DNA from: Lumnitzera littorea
Taxonomy: Eukaryota > Streptophyta > Magnoliopsida > Myrtales > Combretaceae
Reading direction: 5' to 3'
Assembly (NCBI GenBank): GCA_024138015.1
Contig: JAMXBB010000011.1
Coordinates: 39,359,068-39,423,067 of the forward strand
DNA: 64,000 nt
This document shows, piece by piece, positions 25,341 to 36,879 of the stretch. How positions within the stretch are numbered: the stretch's first letter is position 1; each line of letters starts with the position of its first letter. Both the position numbers and the translations under genes were made by a program. The notes under the pieces are model-generated. The model saw only the letters and a program-made list of their open reading frames with translations, was not told the DNA's origin and did no database searches.

Positions 25341-26574
25341 TAAGGGCATATATGCTGAGGGTCCCTACTTCGGTCTAATTCTTACACGATGTAATAATGG
25401 TTGAACTATTGATGACTACCATAAAGAGGACGAATGCTTATTCTGTAAAGGTAAACTATGCATCTTGACCTGTTCCTTAAGAGAACTGTTAGTACGAGAA
25501 GCCCATAGAAGAGGATTGCCTGCTACTTTAGCAAGAAATGAACTCTTAAGCTGTTGAAGTCTAAATTCTTCTAGCTAGAAATGATAAAAGACATGCAAGG
25601 GCTGCTTAAGAAGTGTGCCACCTACAAAATGGCTAAGAACCAAGGCAAGCAAGGACTATACTTCTACTACCTGTCACAACCAAACCATAGTCAGAACTAA
25701 GCATGGATTTTGTATAAGGCTTACTTAGGACATCTTAAGGAAAGGACTCCATCATTGTGGTTGTGGACTGCTTTAGTAAGATGTAAACATTTGTAACTTG
25801 CCACCATATTAACAATGCTTTAACTATCTCTTTTCCCTTTTTGCAGGAAATAGTCAAGTTGCACGAAGAGCTAAGGACCATAATGTCCGATAGAGACTAA
25901 AAGTTCCTCAACCACTTCTAGAAGACTTTAGAAATTCCCCAGAATGAAGCTTCTATTTAATACATCATTGCAACCCCCAAACAAACAAACAAGGTTGTTA
26001 ATTGAACATTAGGTACATTATTCCAAGTTGTAGTAGGGAGAAACTTGATAAACTATGACTTAAGCTTACTAATAGTTGAGTTTGCCTACAACAAATTGGC
26101 ACATGGTATTATGGAAAAGTCTTCGTTAGAAATTATCTATGAGTTCAATCCTAACCTTCCACTTGACCAAGCACCTTTATCGAGCAAATTAGAAGACCAA
26201 ATAGCTATTGACCAATTTGAAAACTTAAAAGCCATATTGTGAAGGTAGTAGATCACTTGACCTGAGTCGCTTATAAGGTCAAACGAAAGGGCCAAATACA
26301 AAAAGTTAAAGAGTTCTAGCTCAACAACCTGATGTGGGTTAACTTAAGTAAATACCAATTCTTAAGCTTAAGGAAGAGCAAGCTATCTCCCAAGGTAGAC
26401 GAATCATTTAGGGTAATAGAGATGATAAACCAGAATGCCTATATAGTAGATTTACCAAATGGATATGGAGTGTTAGACACCTTCAACATTGCCGCCTTAG
26501 CCTATACATCCCTAAGGATGAGCAGCATGAAGCTAAGCTAAATTTGATCCCAAATCTCAAACATCCCAAATGAG
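25341..26574 (+). pseudogene. Integrase of element E (degenerate)
   Basis: It reads NG-TIDDYHKEDECLF at 25,390-25,440 and KCATYKMAKNQ (zinc-finger region) at about 25,610. The catalytic core follows in fragments. Then come LLIVEFAYNKLAHGIMEKSSLEIIYEFNPNLPLD at 26,045-26,242 and the C-terminal INQNAYIVDLPNGYGVLDTFNIAALA at 26,332-26,541. Frameshifts scatter these over three frames. Confidence 0.82.
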
Positions 26575-28044
26575 CGATAAGGATCCAAGTCTCATCACTA
26601 GGTCCTAAGCATGCAGTCTAACCTTTATGGTCTATTGTAGACCTATGTACAAGCCTATTTCAAATTGTGAACTAGTTGGGGCTTGCCTTAAGTAGGCTTG
26701 AACTGGTCGTAGCAAATCGCCGGGTTGGCGAGCCACCAAACCAAAAATTTAGCCCAATAGTTCAAGACTAGGCCAACCTCGAAAATTAAAATACATATAA
26801 GAAAATATAATATTATATATATACTATATGTAATATATGATATACATATATACACTACATATATATAATGCAAACAAGTATATAGTTTATATAATATATA
26901 ATAATTAATATACTCTAGATATATAATATATATTATACTTATAATATACTATTTTGCAATTTTTGTCACTTTGGGCATTCTTACTCAACATTATAATATA
27001 AAATCACACTTATGTGGTCTAAATGAATTATTTCGAAATCAAAAATAAAATTTTCAATTCACAAGCAGCAACATAAAGTTTTAGATTTAATTTTAAAAAA
27101 TAGATTAATAGCCCACAAATACCTATGGTTCAAAGGTCGTTGAACCAACTCACTCCCTTGTTGATCCGTATACTGGCGATTCAAGGCCAGGTTGAATCAA
27201 TGCATAAGTTTAGCCATTGAACTCTTCTGAAACAATTCACTAAGAAAGAGGCCAAGCTCCTACATGTCCATCTTTTTGAGTACTCAAGCTCCTACCAACA
27301 TTTATTTACCTCTCAAGTAGAGGAAGGCCATCCATGTTCCGACTTATCTCAAGATCAACAAGACCCCATGTTGACTTGTGCAAGTCAAGTCAAAGGCAAG
27401 GCAAACATCTCGGAGAATCGATCTAGCAACCTTGCAATCACAACACCAAGCTTACTAACACATTTGCTAACCTTCGACTAGCTTCCCTCTTGACATTTAG
27501 CAAGCTACCAACCAAAGGATAATCTTGATTCTTCGCATCAAGTGTAGCTAACTACAATGCGCCATGTGTCTTTTGGCAATATACTCTTGATCTATTTTAC
27601 CCCTATAACTTATGTAAATGATATTTTTAGTATTTTGTTTTTCTTTGTTGTAAATTTACATCTATGAGGTTGCCCAAATTGGTAACCATACATATCATCA
27701 TCAATTCTTAGATGCACCAATTAATGAATATAACAAACAATTTCATCTCCTTCTTCCACATGCTTGCATGATTTTCTCCTAAGTTAACTAAGTTTGAGTA
27801 CTCTTATCTATTCCTTTTGAGCTAAGGAATAACAGAGGGTGAACTTAAGCTAGTATGTGGATCATATCAAGTTTCGATCCTTAAGTTTATATGAGGTATA
27901 CAGTATGTAATATCTGTGTACTTATGTACGAAGCCCAACTCACCCTTTAACTACCATTTATCCTTCTAAATATCTCATAATTTAGATCTACCTTTGGTTC
28001 ACGTAATTGCAAGTTCTTGTGTGTTCACCTATAGAGCCTCATCA
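26575..28044 (+). repeat. 3' LTR of element E, enlarged by an insertion
   Basis: It starts CGATAAGGATCC (decayed TGATAAGG) and ends CTCATCA, followed by the attct duplication. It spans 1,470 bp because 574 bp are inserted at 26,640. Without these it is about 890 bp, close to the 905 bp of the 5' LTR. Confidence 0.82.
26640..27213. mobile_element. MITE-like AT-rich insertion in the 3' LTR of E
   Basis: It is absent from the 5' LTR of the same element. The flanks ctattgta (26,632-26,639) and ccattgaa (27,214-27,221) match at six of eight bases, as expected for an aged 8-bp duplication of the hAT type. The interior is non-coding with a TA-rich core (26,800-26,950). Terminal inverted repeats are weak, so the class is tentative. 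Confidence 0.55.
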
Positions 28045-28146
28045 ATTCTTGTTGAAGTACTTGAATACTCTCTAGAGTTGGTTAGAATCCTTTTTGGTAG
28101 AGATGGTGAACATAAATGAGATAAATAGCAATAGCGAGATGAGCAT
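28045..28146 (-). pseudogene. Calmodulin-like EF-hand pseudogene, N-terminal part
   Basis: The minus-strand reading from an ATG at 28,146 starts MLISLLLFISFMFTIS, followed by KKDSNQL-stop-RVFKYFNKN, ending exactly at the attct duplication. QL-RVFKYFxKNG is the start of a first EF-hand as in plant CML proteins. Joined to 12,614 downwards it continues GVKRISP, the rest of that loop. Loop positions 1 and 5 are altered (N for D, V for D) and there is an in-frame stop. A second possible start lies at 28,113. Confidence 0.72.
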
Positions 28147-30845
28147 GGTGAACTTGAGGACCGTAAATAATGATGGGTGAATGTGTATGTGTATGCATGT
28201 GTGTATGTGTTTGTGTGTAAGAGAGAGAGGCAAGTAAAGAGGACAAAGGAAGAAGATGACTTAAGCTATGTTTTTTTCAATTTGATCGTAATGTGTTTTA
28301 TCCATTGTACAAGGGTATTTTATATCATTTTCAAAATTTGATAAGGCCAATTTAGGGAAAAAAGAAAGATCGTGCATTAAATTGAAATTTTTAGGTTAGA
28401 CTAAGGAATTGCAATTCCATATTTTAAGTAATAGCCATTCTTTGTAGAGTTGCTAAGGTTGAAAAGTGAAGTGAACACTATTGTTGATAAGCAATTTTGG
28501 ACTTAGGACCCATAGGCCCAATCCAACCTCACTCATGCTCTCAGGTAACATAAGAAGGCCCATTTTGATGAGGGTTTAACTCCCTAATTGGATTGATCCA
28601 CCCTGCTCCCAAGTTAGATATGAGCTTTAGCCTAACCTACCTAGAGGTCAAACCTGTTTCCTATTCAAGTGGGGTTCTACACTCTACTCCTTTTAGCAAG
28701 ATGACCTACTCAGCTCAAACCTACCTACCTTTAAGTTGGGTCCTCTATTACAACCACCTTGATATCCATTGGGAGCTTTGCACTTCATGTGGTTGTTTCT
28801 AACTAAGGCTTATGATGAGAGCTCTCCCAAGCTCATCCCAACCTAGCCCTTTAGTCTAAGTTGACGCATATACAAAGGCACCTATATCTAGGGTAAATCT
28901 TTAATAAAGATACACTCCGACTCTTAGAAGATACGTATTTACTAAACTAGATACACTTTTCTATTTGAGAAGATTCGACTCCAGATTCAACAAAGCATGT
29001 CTTTCCTAAAATATCTCGGCCTCAATCCCTATAATTAGGTGATGAGGCCACCAAGTATATTCATCATTCATATGGTTATTGTTTTGCTACTTTTTAAAGA
29101 GACTCTAGTTTGAGCATCGAGTGCCCACAACAGACTAAATCTCAATGTGTTTTTCTAGGTAACTTTGTTCAAGAATCAAGTTTCACAATCAACTTTAAGC
29201 AAGATTCAACCATCATCTTAATTCTAATCTCCAATGATGATAAAAAAGAACAATTGTAATAATAATTCTATAATGAATTGGGGAGAGAAGGGGAGAGGGG
29301 GGGAGGATATGGATGGAATTGCTATTATATTATAGCGAAGTGTACAAATCGTTTGTTATATCTTGCAAAAGGTTATGAATTCCTTAACAAACTTTATGAA
29401 TGACTTAGCATTTTTATGTATATCTAATTGCCTTTCTATTTTCCCCATTTTTTAAAATTTTCTAACAATTTAAAAAGTTCTATAAATAATATCACATGGT
29501 GATGACAAAAAAATATTGCTATTAAGAAGCACATGTAAAAAGTAAGAGTTTAGAGTTTGAAGTGGAGGCATTTAAAAGTTGCACCTAATAAATGACTTAC
29601 GATATTCAAATTATTTTAGTGGTTTTGCTCTTAGGTAAGTTTTTTATACCAGTTTATATGTTCAATTGCAAAGTGTATATTATATGTCAAACTTAAATGT
29701 TTATTTACAAATTGTGGAGATTACATTCATTTAATATTTGTTCAATGTTTCCTATTATTAATATTATAATTGAATATGATATAGTATTTCGTTATTGTAT
29801 GATTTTCACTCAAATGCAAAATAGAATGTATACCTGATGCTCTCGAATTTTGTTCATCTTCTACAAATGTAATTCCTTTATGTCAAGAAATTGTTAATAG
29901 TTGGACAATATAGTATATTACATAATACATAATTTGTGTAATTAAGTTAAGATCATGAGGTTCCATATTCCCAAGTGTAAGGTAGCCATTTGTTCAATGA
30001 GAAAAAAAATAGATAAATGAATAAAATAAAATGATCATAGCAAAATGAGTGCACATAGTGATAAGTTTTTGGACTTTTCAAATACATCAACATAGTAATT
30101 TTTCATGGCTTTGGTATATCAATACTGGAAATGTTATGTTTGCACAAGTTGTATTTTCCTAGTTATTGCATTTGGTTGCAATAAATGAAGAAAATGATAT
30201 GAGTTTTATTCGTTGTAATATTTCCTTCATACAATCCAAAGATCCTTGTATGTTTTCATAAAATTGGAAGTGAGAAAAGAATATATTGAAAGTGCACACT
30301 AGACACCACGTTTGATACAAGGAAAATATTTGCATGTAGGTTAAATAATGTCATTTCAAATTTTTGTCATTGTTGGAGTATTGGAATAAAAAAGGTGCAA
30401 TGAAATCTTCAAACCTATTGTGACTATTAGAGTATCTTTTATGTGTAAGAAATAATATGGTTTAGCAAGTCAATAATAAATAAATAAAGTTATAAAGAAC
30501 ACATGATAAGAAATTGTTTAAGAAACTATGTCATATTTATAAAAGTTGTGACAATTATACAATATGAACCCTTATGGTAACACATATTATATATTAAAAA
30601 TAAAATAAAACAAAAAATTGAGATTTAATCAAAACTCACAAATCTATTCACTTCCTCGCAGATTACTTCACTCCACGCATATCCAAAACACATACAAACA
30701 GAAATATACATATATTTTCACAACTCACACAAAACAACACTAAACACACACTACAAATATGCACAATCACAACTACAACACAACACATAGAGTAACACAT
30801 ACTCACTAACACAAACATAAGACTTATATGCACATACTCTATACA
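28147..30845. other. Non-coding stretch upstream of the CML pseudogene
   Basis: No gene is seen. 28,180-28,250 is a GT-rich then GA-rich low-complexity tract. 28,500-29,140 is a less AT-rich block that resembles repeat sequence and shares a GTTGGGTCCT...GGAGCTT pattern with 46,560-46,610. 29,280-29,305 is purine-rich. 30,690-30,830 is an AC-rich, nearly simple-sequence tract. The ORFs at 28,593-28,802 and 30,663-30,869 show no known domain. Confidence 0.5.
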
Positions 30846-30850
30846 CATGA

Positions 30851-33699
30851 TGTTATGCCCCGAAGTCACAGAGTCCCAACAGTCCTACCGTGTAAACCAT
30901 TCCATGATAGTAACTGGCCTCACAGTGCTTACCATATACATGATCTACACAAGGCGTCGACGACTCCTCGCTTTGAAGTAAACAGTTTGCTTAAAAGTTT
31001 AACTATAATTATGGTAAATATCACAAATTTCTAATAAACATATATAATTATATGTAAAGTCTACAGAACTTCCCAAGAAATTCTATATATACACAACTGT
31101 TCACTAATTTACATAATAACTATCAGTCTTTCATCCTTAACTGCAAAGGATACTCTAACTACACATCATTACTAAGTAAATTAATCTTCACACCCCTGGC
31201 TTCAAAAAGACTAACCTCTAAGTAATTGTAAGGCGGCATAATACTTGAAGTGTTTAGAAATCAGAACGTACAAAAGGATCTATAAGCGTATGAGCAACTA
31301 CAACTCAGTAAGTTGAATTGGAGACTCATGAATGCATATAAACACAAACAAGATTATCAAGCAATTATTTTCATGCAATACAACAATCAAGTGTCATCGC
31401 ACAACGTAGTCCAATCCGTTGTGAAATCAGAGAAATTTCACTTACTCTAATCCAGGTTGAGGAGTTTCCATGTTATGCAGCAGCTCACAACCAAACTCAG
31501 GCTTGTGTAATGGAAACCTCGCTCCTCCCACAACTACCTTCAAACCATTGACTTTACCCTTGTTGTGACCTCCTCTCTTGTCACTTAATTCGACTGAGGA
31601 CAAAGAAGGGACCATTATGCAATCCTGTACTATCCCTATCGAAGGGGTCAGTATTTGGTTGGAGAATCCTAATAACCCCCTAACGGTTTGCAATGCATGA
31701 CATTTTAGGTTATTAAAGTCGAATAAGATTAAATTTTGTTTAGGGTTTTCAAACAATTCACACTAATCCAATCAAAACAAAAAGTCAATCATACTACGAT
31801 TTCAGCACAAATTCAGATATATCAAACACATGCGTAAATTATCTACAATCACAACCATATACAATCCTAAGTCTCTGAGTACCACACAAATAGTACTCTA
31901 TTACAATAAGTAATAACCCAACTTACTTGGAATTTCTCAATCGTCCGATCACTTAGTCGCAAGCCGATTTGTCTTTGGGTGTCCTATAATACAAATAAGT
32001 CTTTTTAGTACTTATACTTTAAGGATTCATATTTTAAGTTATAATTTAACTCATTTTTTCCATGTATACCTATTATGTACTAATGATTCTTTGTACTCTA
32101 TTTCGGGGTTTGGATCCTAAATTAGATTCTAGTTTTGACTCCTAAGTCTTAAATATGCTCGAATCCTAATGTGAAATTAATCACATTAAGCTCGAGCATT
32201 CAAATATCCTATTGGGTCTTAATTTAGTACTCTAAAATATTCGGTACACGCTAATCCTAATTGGGGTATCGGATTTATTCCCGATGTGAGGAAATCTTAC
32301 ATTTTTTATACAATTAAATATTTATTTCAGATTTAGTATATTATGATTTTTATTATAATATTATCTAAATAACCCTAATTTTTCATATTTATTAAATTTT
32401 CAATTCCACATATTTCTAATTTCTTATAATTACTACCTAATTCCTAAATTAATTACACTTAATATTCCAAAGGCTAGGATTAGGTTTCCACATCAGAGAT
32501 TAACATCCCTAAATATCTAATTACTATCTAAATCAGTAATTAGTGTCTTAATCATTTAATTAACCAAAAATTACCTAATTTTTCTATCATTTTAAGGCTA
32601 AAAATTAACTTAAAAATTTTGAAAATTAATTTTTAAAAAATGGCTTCATAGCACTATTCTATATCACATAAGCATTCTATAGAAAAAAATTGAGCTCCAA
32701 ACTACACTCCTAAGCCTATTTATTTCTAGTTCTAATCATACTCAATTTTGCTCAATTTGTTAAGAACTCTATATTTTCAAACGTGATTAAATTAAATCAC
32801 TATTTTTCCCTAAATCTACATACAATAAAACCTCATAATAACAAGTTTCATAATTCTCCAGTCCAAGTGTGTCGACTGGCCTAGACGATGGGTCTGGAGT
32901 GGGGTGGTGGTGGTGGCTCAATCCCAGGTGGTGGTGGTGGCTCAATCCCAAGTGGTAGTGAGGTGTTGGTTTGGCTTACTAGCCCTAACTGCACAGTTTC
33001 CTTTTCTTTTTTTTGCTGGATTTTCTCTTGAATTTTCGAAGCTCTCTATTTTTCTCTGATTCCTAACTGTCCAAAGGAGTTCTATGAATTTTTCCCCTAT
33101 TTATAGAGCTTAGTGGAAATTAAAATGCATTAAATTAGATAAGATATTGTCCAAATCCCTTAATTTTTGGCTTTTGGGTTACTTGATTATAATTGGCTAA
33201 TTTTTATTCTTCAGATCTTGACTTGCCACGACCAGATTTTCATCATTCCCTATCCCTTTGATTTTTTTTTTATTTTTCCACAATTAATTAATAATTTTCT
33301 TTAATTATTTACTAAGTTTTTAGCCAATTTAAGTAATTTCGTGTATTTTTATCTACACATAAATACATGTGAGGTACATGTGAACATTCCTAATTATTAT
33401 TTAGGTCATTCTATAATTTTTAGTATACATATAATCTATCTCTAGTGATTTATTAGTTATTAGATTATACTTTTCGCCTTTTTCGATAATTAACAATTGT
33501 TATACTTAAAATTTGAAAATTTTATAGTCTCCTATTTTATTACTTATTTTCTTAAATTCAAGTTTACGGGATCGTTTTTACTAATTTTTTCTATCAATAG
33601 TTTATAATTTGGGTTTAATTAGATCCTTTAACCGATCGTCCTAAACCTTATGTTCTAAGTTCAATCCTACGGTCACTTGATTTAACTTTAGGGCTTACA
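30851..33699. mobile_element. Insertion H: solo-LTR-like element, 2.8 kb
   Basis: It starts TGTTATGCCCCG, ends GGGCTTACA and is flanked by an exact catga duplication (30,846-30,850 and 33,700-33,704). Its size, non-coding content and TG...TTACA ends resemble F and G. It contains the 104-aa ORF 31,442-31,756 on the minus strand, which has no domain I recognise. It also contains a duplicated GGT-rich unit at about 32,903-32,951. A solo LTR of a long-LTR family is the best reading. Confidence 0.68.
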
Positions 33700-33704
33700 C
33701 ATGA

Positions 33705-34949
33705 CACATTTATACATATTGTTATGTGTAAATATTTTTCATGCATTAATGAAACTTTCAAGTTCCCTATAATGTTAGTATTGCATTTGTTGTATCATTT
33801 TTGAAAAAAATCTCAAACTATTAAAGTAGGTGATCCACATTAAGTTAATTATAGACATAAAGAATTAAAGAGACAAGTAGGCATCTATTATGGAACACTA
33901 ACTTCACTTCTTTTGTATTGGTTGTATAGAAGTAGTTATCATCCCTATCTTCCATATATTTCTCCAATTGTTATGTTTGCTCTACGTTAGATATTTTTTT
34001 GAAAATTAGTATCACTCAAGAAAAACTTTGCTAATTTTAAGGTTCCAAAAAGTAGCTAGCAATGAGTGTATAAGATAATGGAGAAAATATATGGAAGACA
34101 ATAATAAATACTTGTATGTAACCAAATACAAGATGCTTACAAATACAAATGGTATGACAACTTGCAATACTTATTTAACTATTAACATTTTCATAAATCT
34201 CACCATAATTCATGTCTTCTATTTAACAATGCCAATATAGAAATCAGTGACACAAAAAAGTAATAGTCCTTGCCATTTGTTATGTTATTTATAAATCACT
34301 ATAATTCATATATTGCACCAATAGCTTGAGATTTCTAGAATAACAACACAATAATGGTAATTACAATACAAGTCGTAATGCCACTTGTAAATTTTCATAA
34401 TATGTGGAAAATATTAATAATATCAACACCACAACTTCTACAATTTACTTCATTTGTTATCCTATTTATAAATATTTCATGTAAGGTTAGAAGATGTAAC
34501 TATAAGGGTAACAATACTACCCTATTATACTTTTTATGTTGTAACATTTTGTACTAGTAGCATTACTTCCGTAGTCTTCTATATGTATGTTTAATGAATA
34601 AATAAATATATTTTGTCTTCTTTCGCATTATTGATTTATCACCTAAAAATAATTAGGTGTAAGTTGCATTTGTAATTCATATAATGGTCCAACAAAGAAA
34701 AAGTACAAACTACAGAGTAAACCACAAGTACAAAAGCATTATAAAATATGTAATGAAATGGCAAAAAAATATATATATATATAGTTATGGAACCTTTTTT
34801 TTTTTTAGGGGGGGGGGGGGGGGGGGGGGGGGTGGAGAGGTGTAGAGGATTAGATTGGTTTATGGGTTTAGCCAAAATTGATGGGTCCATGGCTTAATCT
34901 TTGATAACCTACACTTATGTCATTAAGTGGTGAGAAAAACAAAATTAAG
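33705..34949. other. AT-rich non-coding stretch
   Basis: No gene is seen. It includes a short AT dinucleotide run at about 34,770-34,784 and the homopolymer G tract described separately. The ORF at 34,354-34,557 is low-complexity and has no domain. Confidence 0.55.
34808..34832 (+). repeat. G25 homopolymer tract
   Basis: Twenty-five consecutive G residues follow a T-run and one A, in otherwise AT-rich DNA. It may be a true length-variable microsatellite or a sequencing/assembly artefact. It would form a G-quadruplex if real. Confidence 0.85.
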
Positions 34950-35155
34950 TTTAGATGCATCCCTTCTAGAAGTCAAGGTTTGTTGTATGCATTAGCTCTA
35001 GAATTACTACTATTATTCAAGTAGTAAATACCAATAGACAGACTATAAATGATTTAATGAGCCTTTTGTAGTTGCATGGTTTGAGTTAGTTTATACTTAC
35101 ATATGCATGACTTAATCTGTGAGATAAGCATGTGACTACGGGCTAGATCGGATAC
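34950..35155 (-). pseudogene. 18S rRNA 5'-end fragment (degenerate)
   Basis: The minus strand aligns with about the first 200 nt of plant 18S rRNA. Recognisable blocks in order are GTAGTCACATGCTTATCTCA, GATTAAGTCATGCATATGTAA, GGCTCATTAAATCA, TACTACTTGAATAATAGTAG, AATTCTAGAGCTAATGCAT and GACTTCTAGAAGGGATGCAT. It has many substitutions, so it is not a working rRNA gene. No further 18S, ITS, 5.8S or 25S sequence follows. A dispersed rDNA fragment or a rRNA-derived retroinsertion are both possible. Confidence 0.85.
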
Positions 35156-36879
35156 TTCATAGATGTTGACCACCCATGTCTATACTTTGCTTGTAAACAA
35201 ACACAATCATGTGATGCTAGAGGTCATTCATCTAGAGTGAAAAGTTATTAAAATCTAAAAATCATGAAATGAGTATTTATTAATATATTATAGGTTACAT
35301 GACCCTCTAGTGTGAAAAGTTATGATATTTCAAAGTTAATTGATTTCAAACAAAAATTCAAAACTAAGAAGTCAAAAACTGTTAGCTTCTAACTGCTTCT
35401 ACCTATCTTTTAACCTTTTTCAGGTTTAGACCCTTGTGACTTCTAATCAACTCTTCTTATGCTTCCGTTGATCCATATATTCCATAAACCTTAAACCTAG
35501 CTCGTCCACGTTAATTCAGGAAAACAACCAGCTTATGACTATTAACTTAAAGACTAAGAAATATATCTAGTTTGGCTATTTGCCCTTATTGCAATGATCC
35601 AAATGATCTTAATCGTATTTTTAGACAATATGAGGTAATAAAAGATATTTGCAAAGCTTAGAAAACTTTTGACCCGAGTAGCCCAAGTATGGATTATAAA
35701 TGTGTTAAATGGATAAAATGAATGTTGAACTAAAGAAAAGGGATATTAATAATATTCCTCGACTAAAAGCTTTTGTCTTTGGTATGATGCTTTCGAAAAT
35801 ATGGATCGTGAGGAATCAAAGGCTATTTAAAACAAAGTAAAGTAAAGGAAGCCTTCTACAACATATACATGTAGCAACGCATTCACAAAAAGGAAAAACA
35901 AATGTATGAAACACAAAAGTGCGATGCAAATCCCCATCTCTTCTCAAGAGGGATGAGTGAGATTGAACATGAATACTTTCGTCCTAATAACTGGCCAGGC
36001 AACAATGGGTGGAGTAGTGAGAGAAAATAGAGGTAGATGGATCGGATATAAAAGGAAGTCGAGGAAGCTTGATGTTCTTAATATTGGACTTTAAGCCATC
36101 TATTAGGTGCTAACCCTCTACTTACAAAGAAATCACTTACACCGAATTTGCAGTTACATTGGGAAGGGAGAACCAAAATTACCCAAGCAAATCATTTTCA
36201 ACACAATATTTCTATTTAAATAAAAAGTTCCTTCTATCGTAATATTATTCAAGACAAACTTTACATTCTTAGTTTTTATTACTAGTGAACTTTTATATTT
36301 TAAAAGTTAGCCATCTCATATTTCTTTAAGTTTTAGGTTGGATCGTAAAACATGTTGGAAGATTTAACTCCTCCTTAATGGATACTTCAAAAATAAAAAA
36401 TAACTAAGTAAATAAGTTTCTCCAAATAGTGTACTAATATCTTACTTCTCCGAACAACCTTCATATAGCTCACTTCTCTAAATAACTTCTCCATACACCA
36501 CTTCTCTATTTTACCAACTGCGTCATATTATAACTTTGCAGAAGGTTGAGTCAAACCCCGATTCATCTAATTATGAGATCAATATTTATACTATTAGATT
36601 CCAACAGTTCCCCTACATCTCCAAATAATGTTTTGTAACTTCCTATCTTTTCTTTTTTATTTATTTGATACTACTTTAATTTCTTGTAATGTATAAGACA
36701 CCACAACAAATGAAATATAAACACATACTAGTACTTTTCAGTACTAAATTGGACCTTCTTGAAGTGTAGAAGTCCTGCTCTAACTTTCACACTCATTAAC
36801 GGGTGATTTTTTTAACTAACCAAGTCTATTTTACAATTGGCATTATACAAGCATCAGATACACAAGATCAGGGAGGGTT
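35156..36879. other. Non-coding stretch between rDNA fragment and NPF gene
   Basis: No ORF of note. Its right end is the 3' flank of the NPF gene on the minus strand. Confidence 0.55.

Larger units (their letters stand above)
12615..28044 (+). mobile_element. Element E: Ty3/gypsy retrotransposon with four nested insertions
   Basis: A plus-strand element of the same superfamily as A-C. Its 5' LTR is 12,615-13,519 and its 3' LTR 26,575-28,044. The exact 5-bp duplication attct fixes both ends. Its interior is split by insertion F (15,477-19,263), insertion G (20,553-23,944), an unidentified segment of about 0.95 kb (about 24,395-25,340) and a MITE-like piece in the 3' LTR (26,640-27,213). Removing these leaves an element of about 6.7 kb with gag, protease, RT, RNase H and integrase in order. 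It sits inside a calmodulin-like gene. All coding parts are broken. Confidence 0.88.

Noticed and set aside
28500..29140. Possible shared repeat between 28,500-29,140 and 46,520-46,700
   Set aside because: Only short words such as GTTGGGTCCT and GGAGCTT agree in order. By eye this is too weak to call a repeat family.
31442..31756. A 104-codon minus-strand ORF as a host gene
   Set aside because: It lies wholly inside insertion H, whose ends and duplication are exact, and has no recognisable domain.
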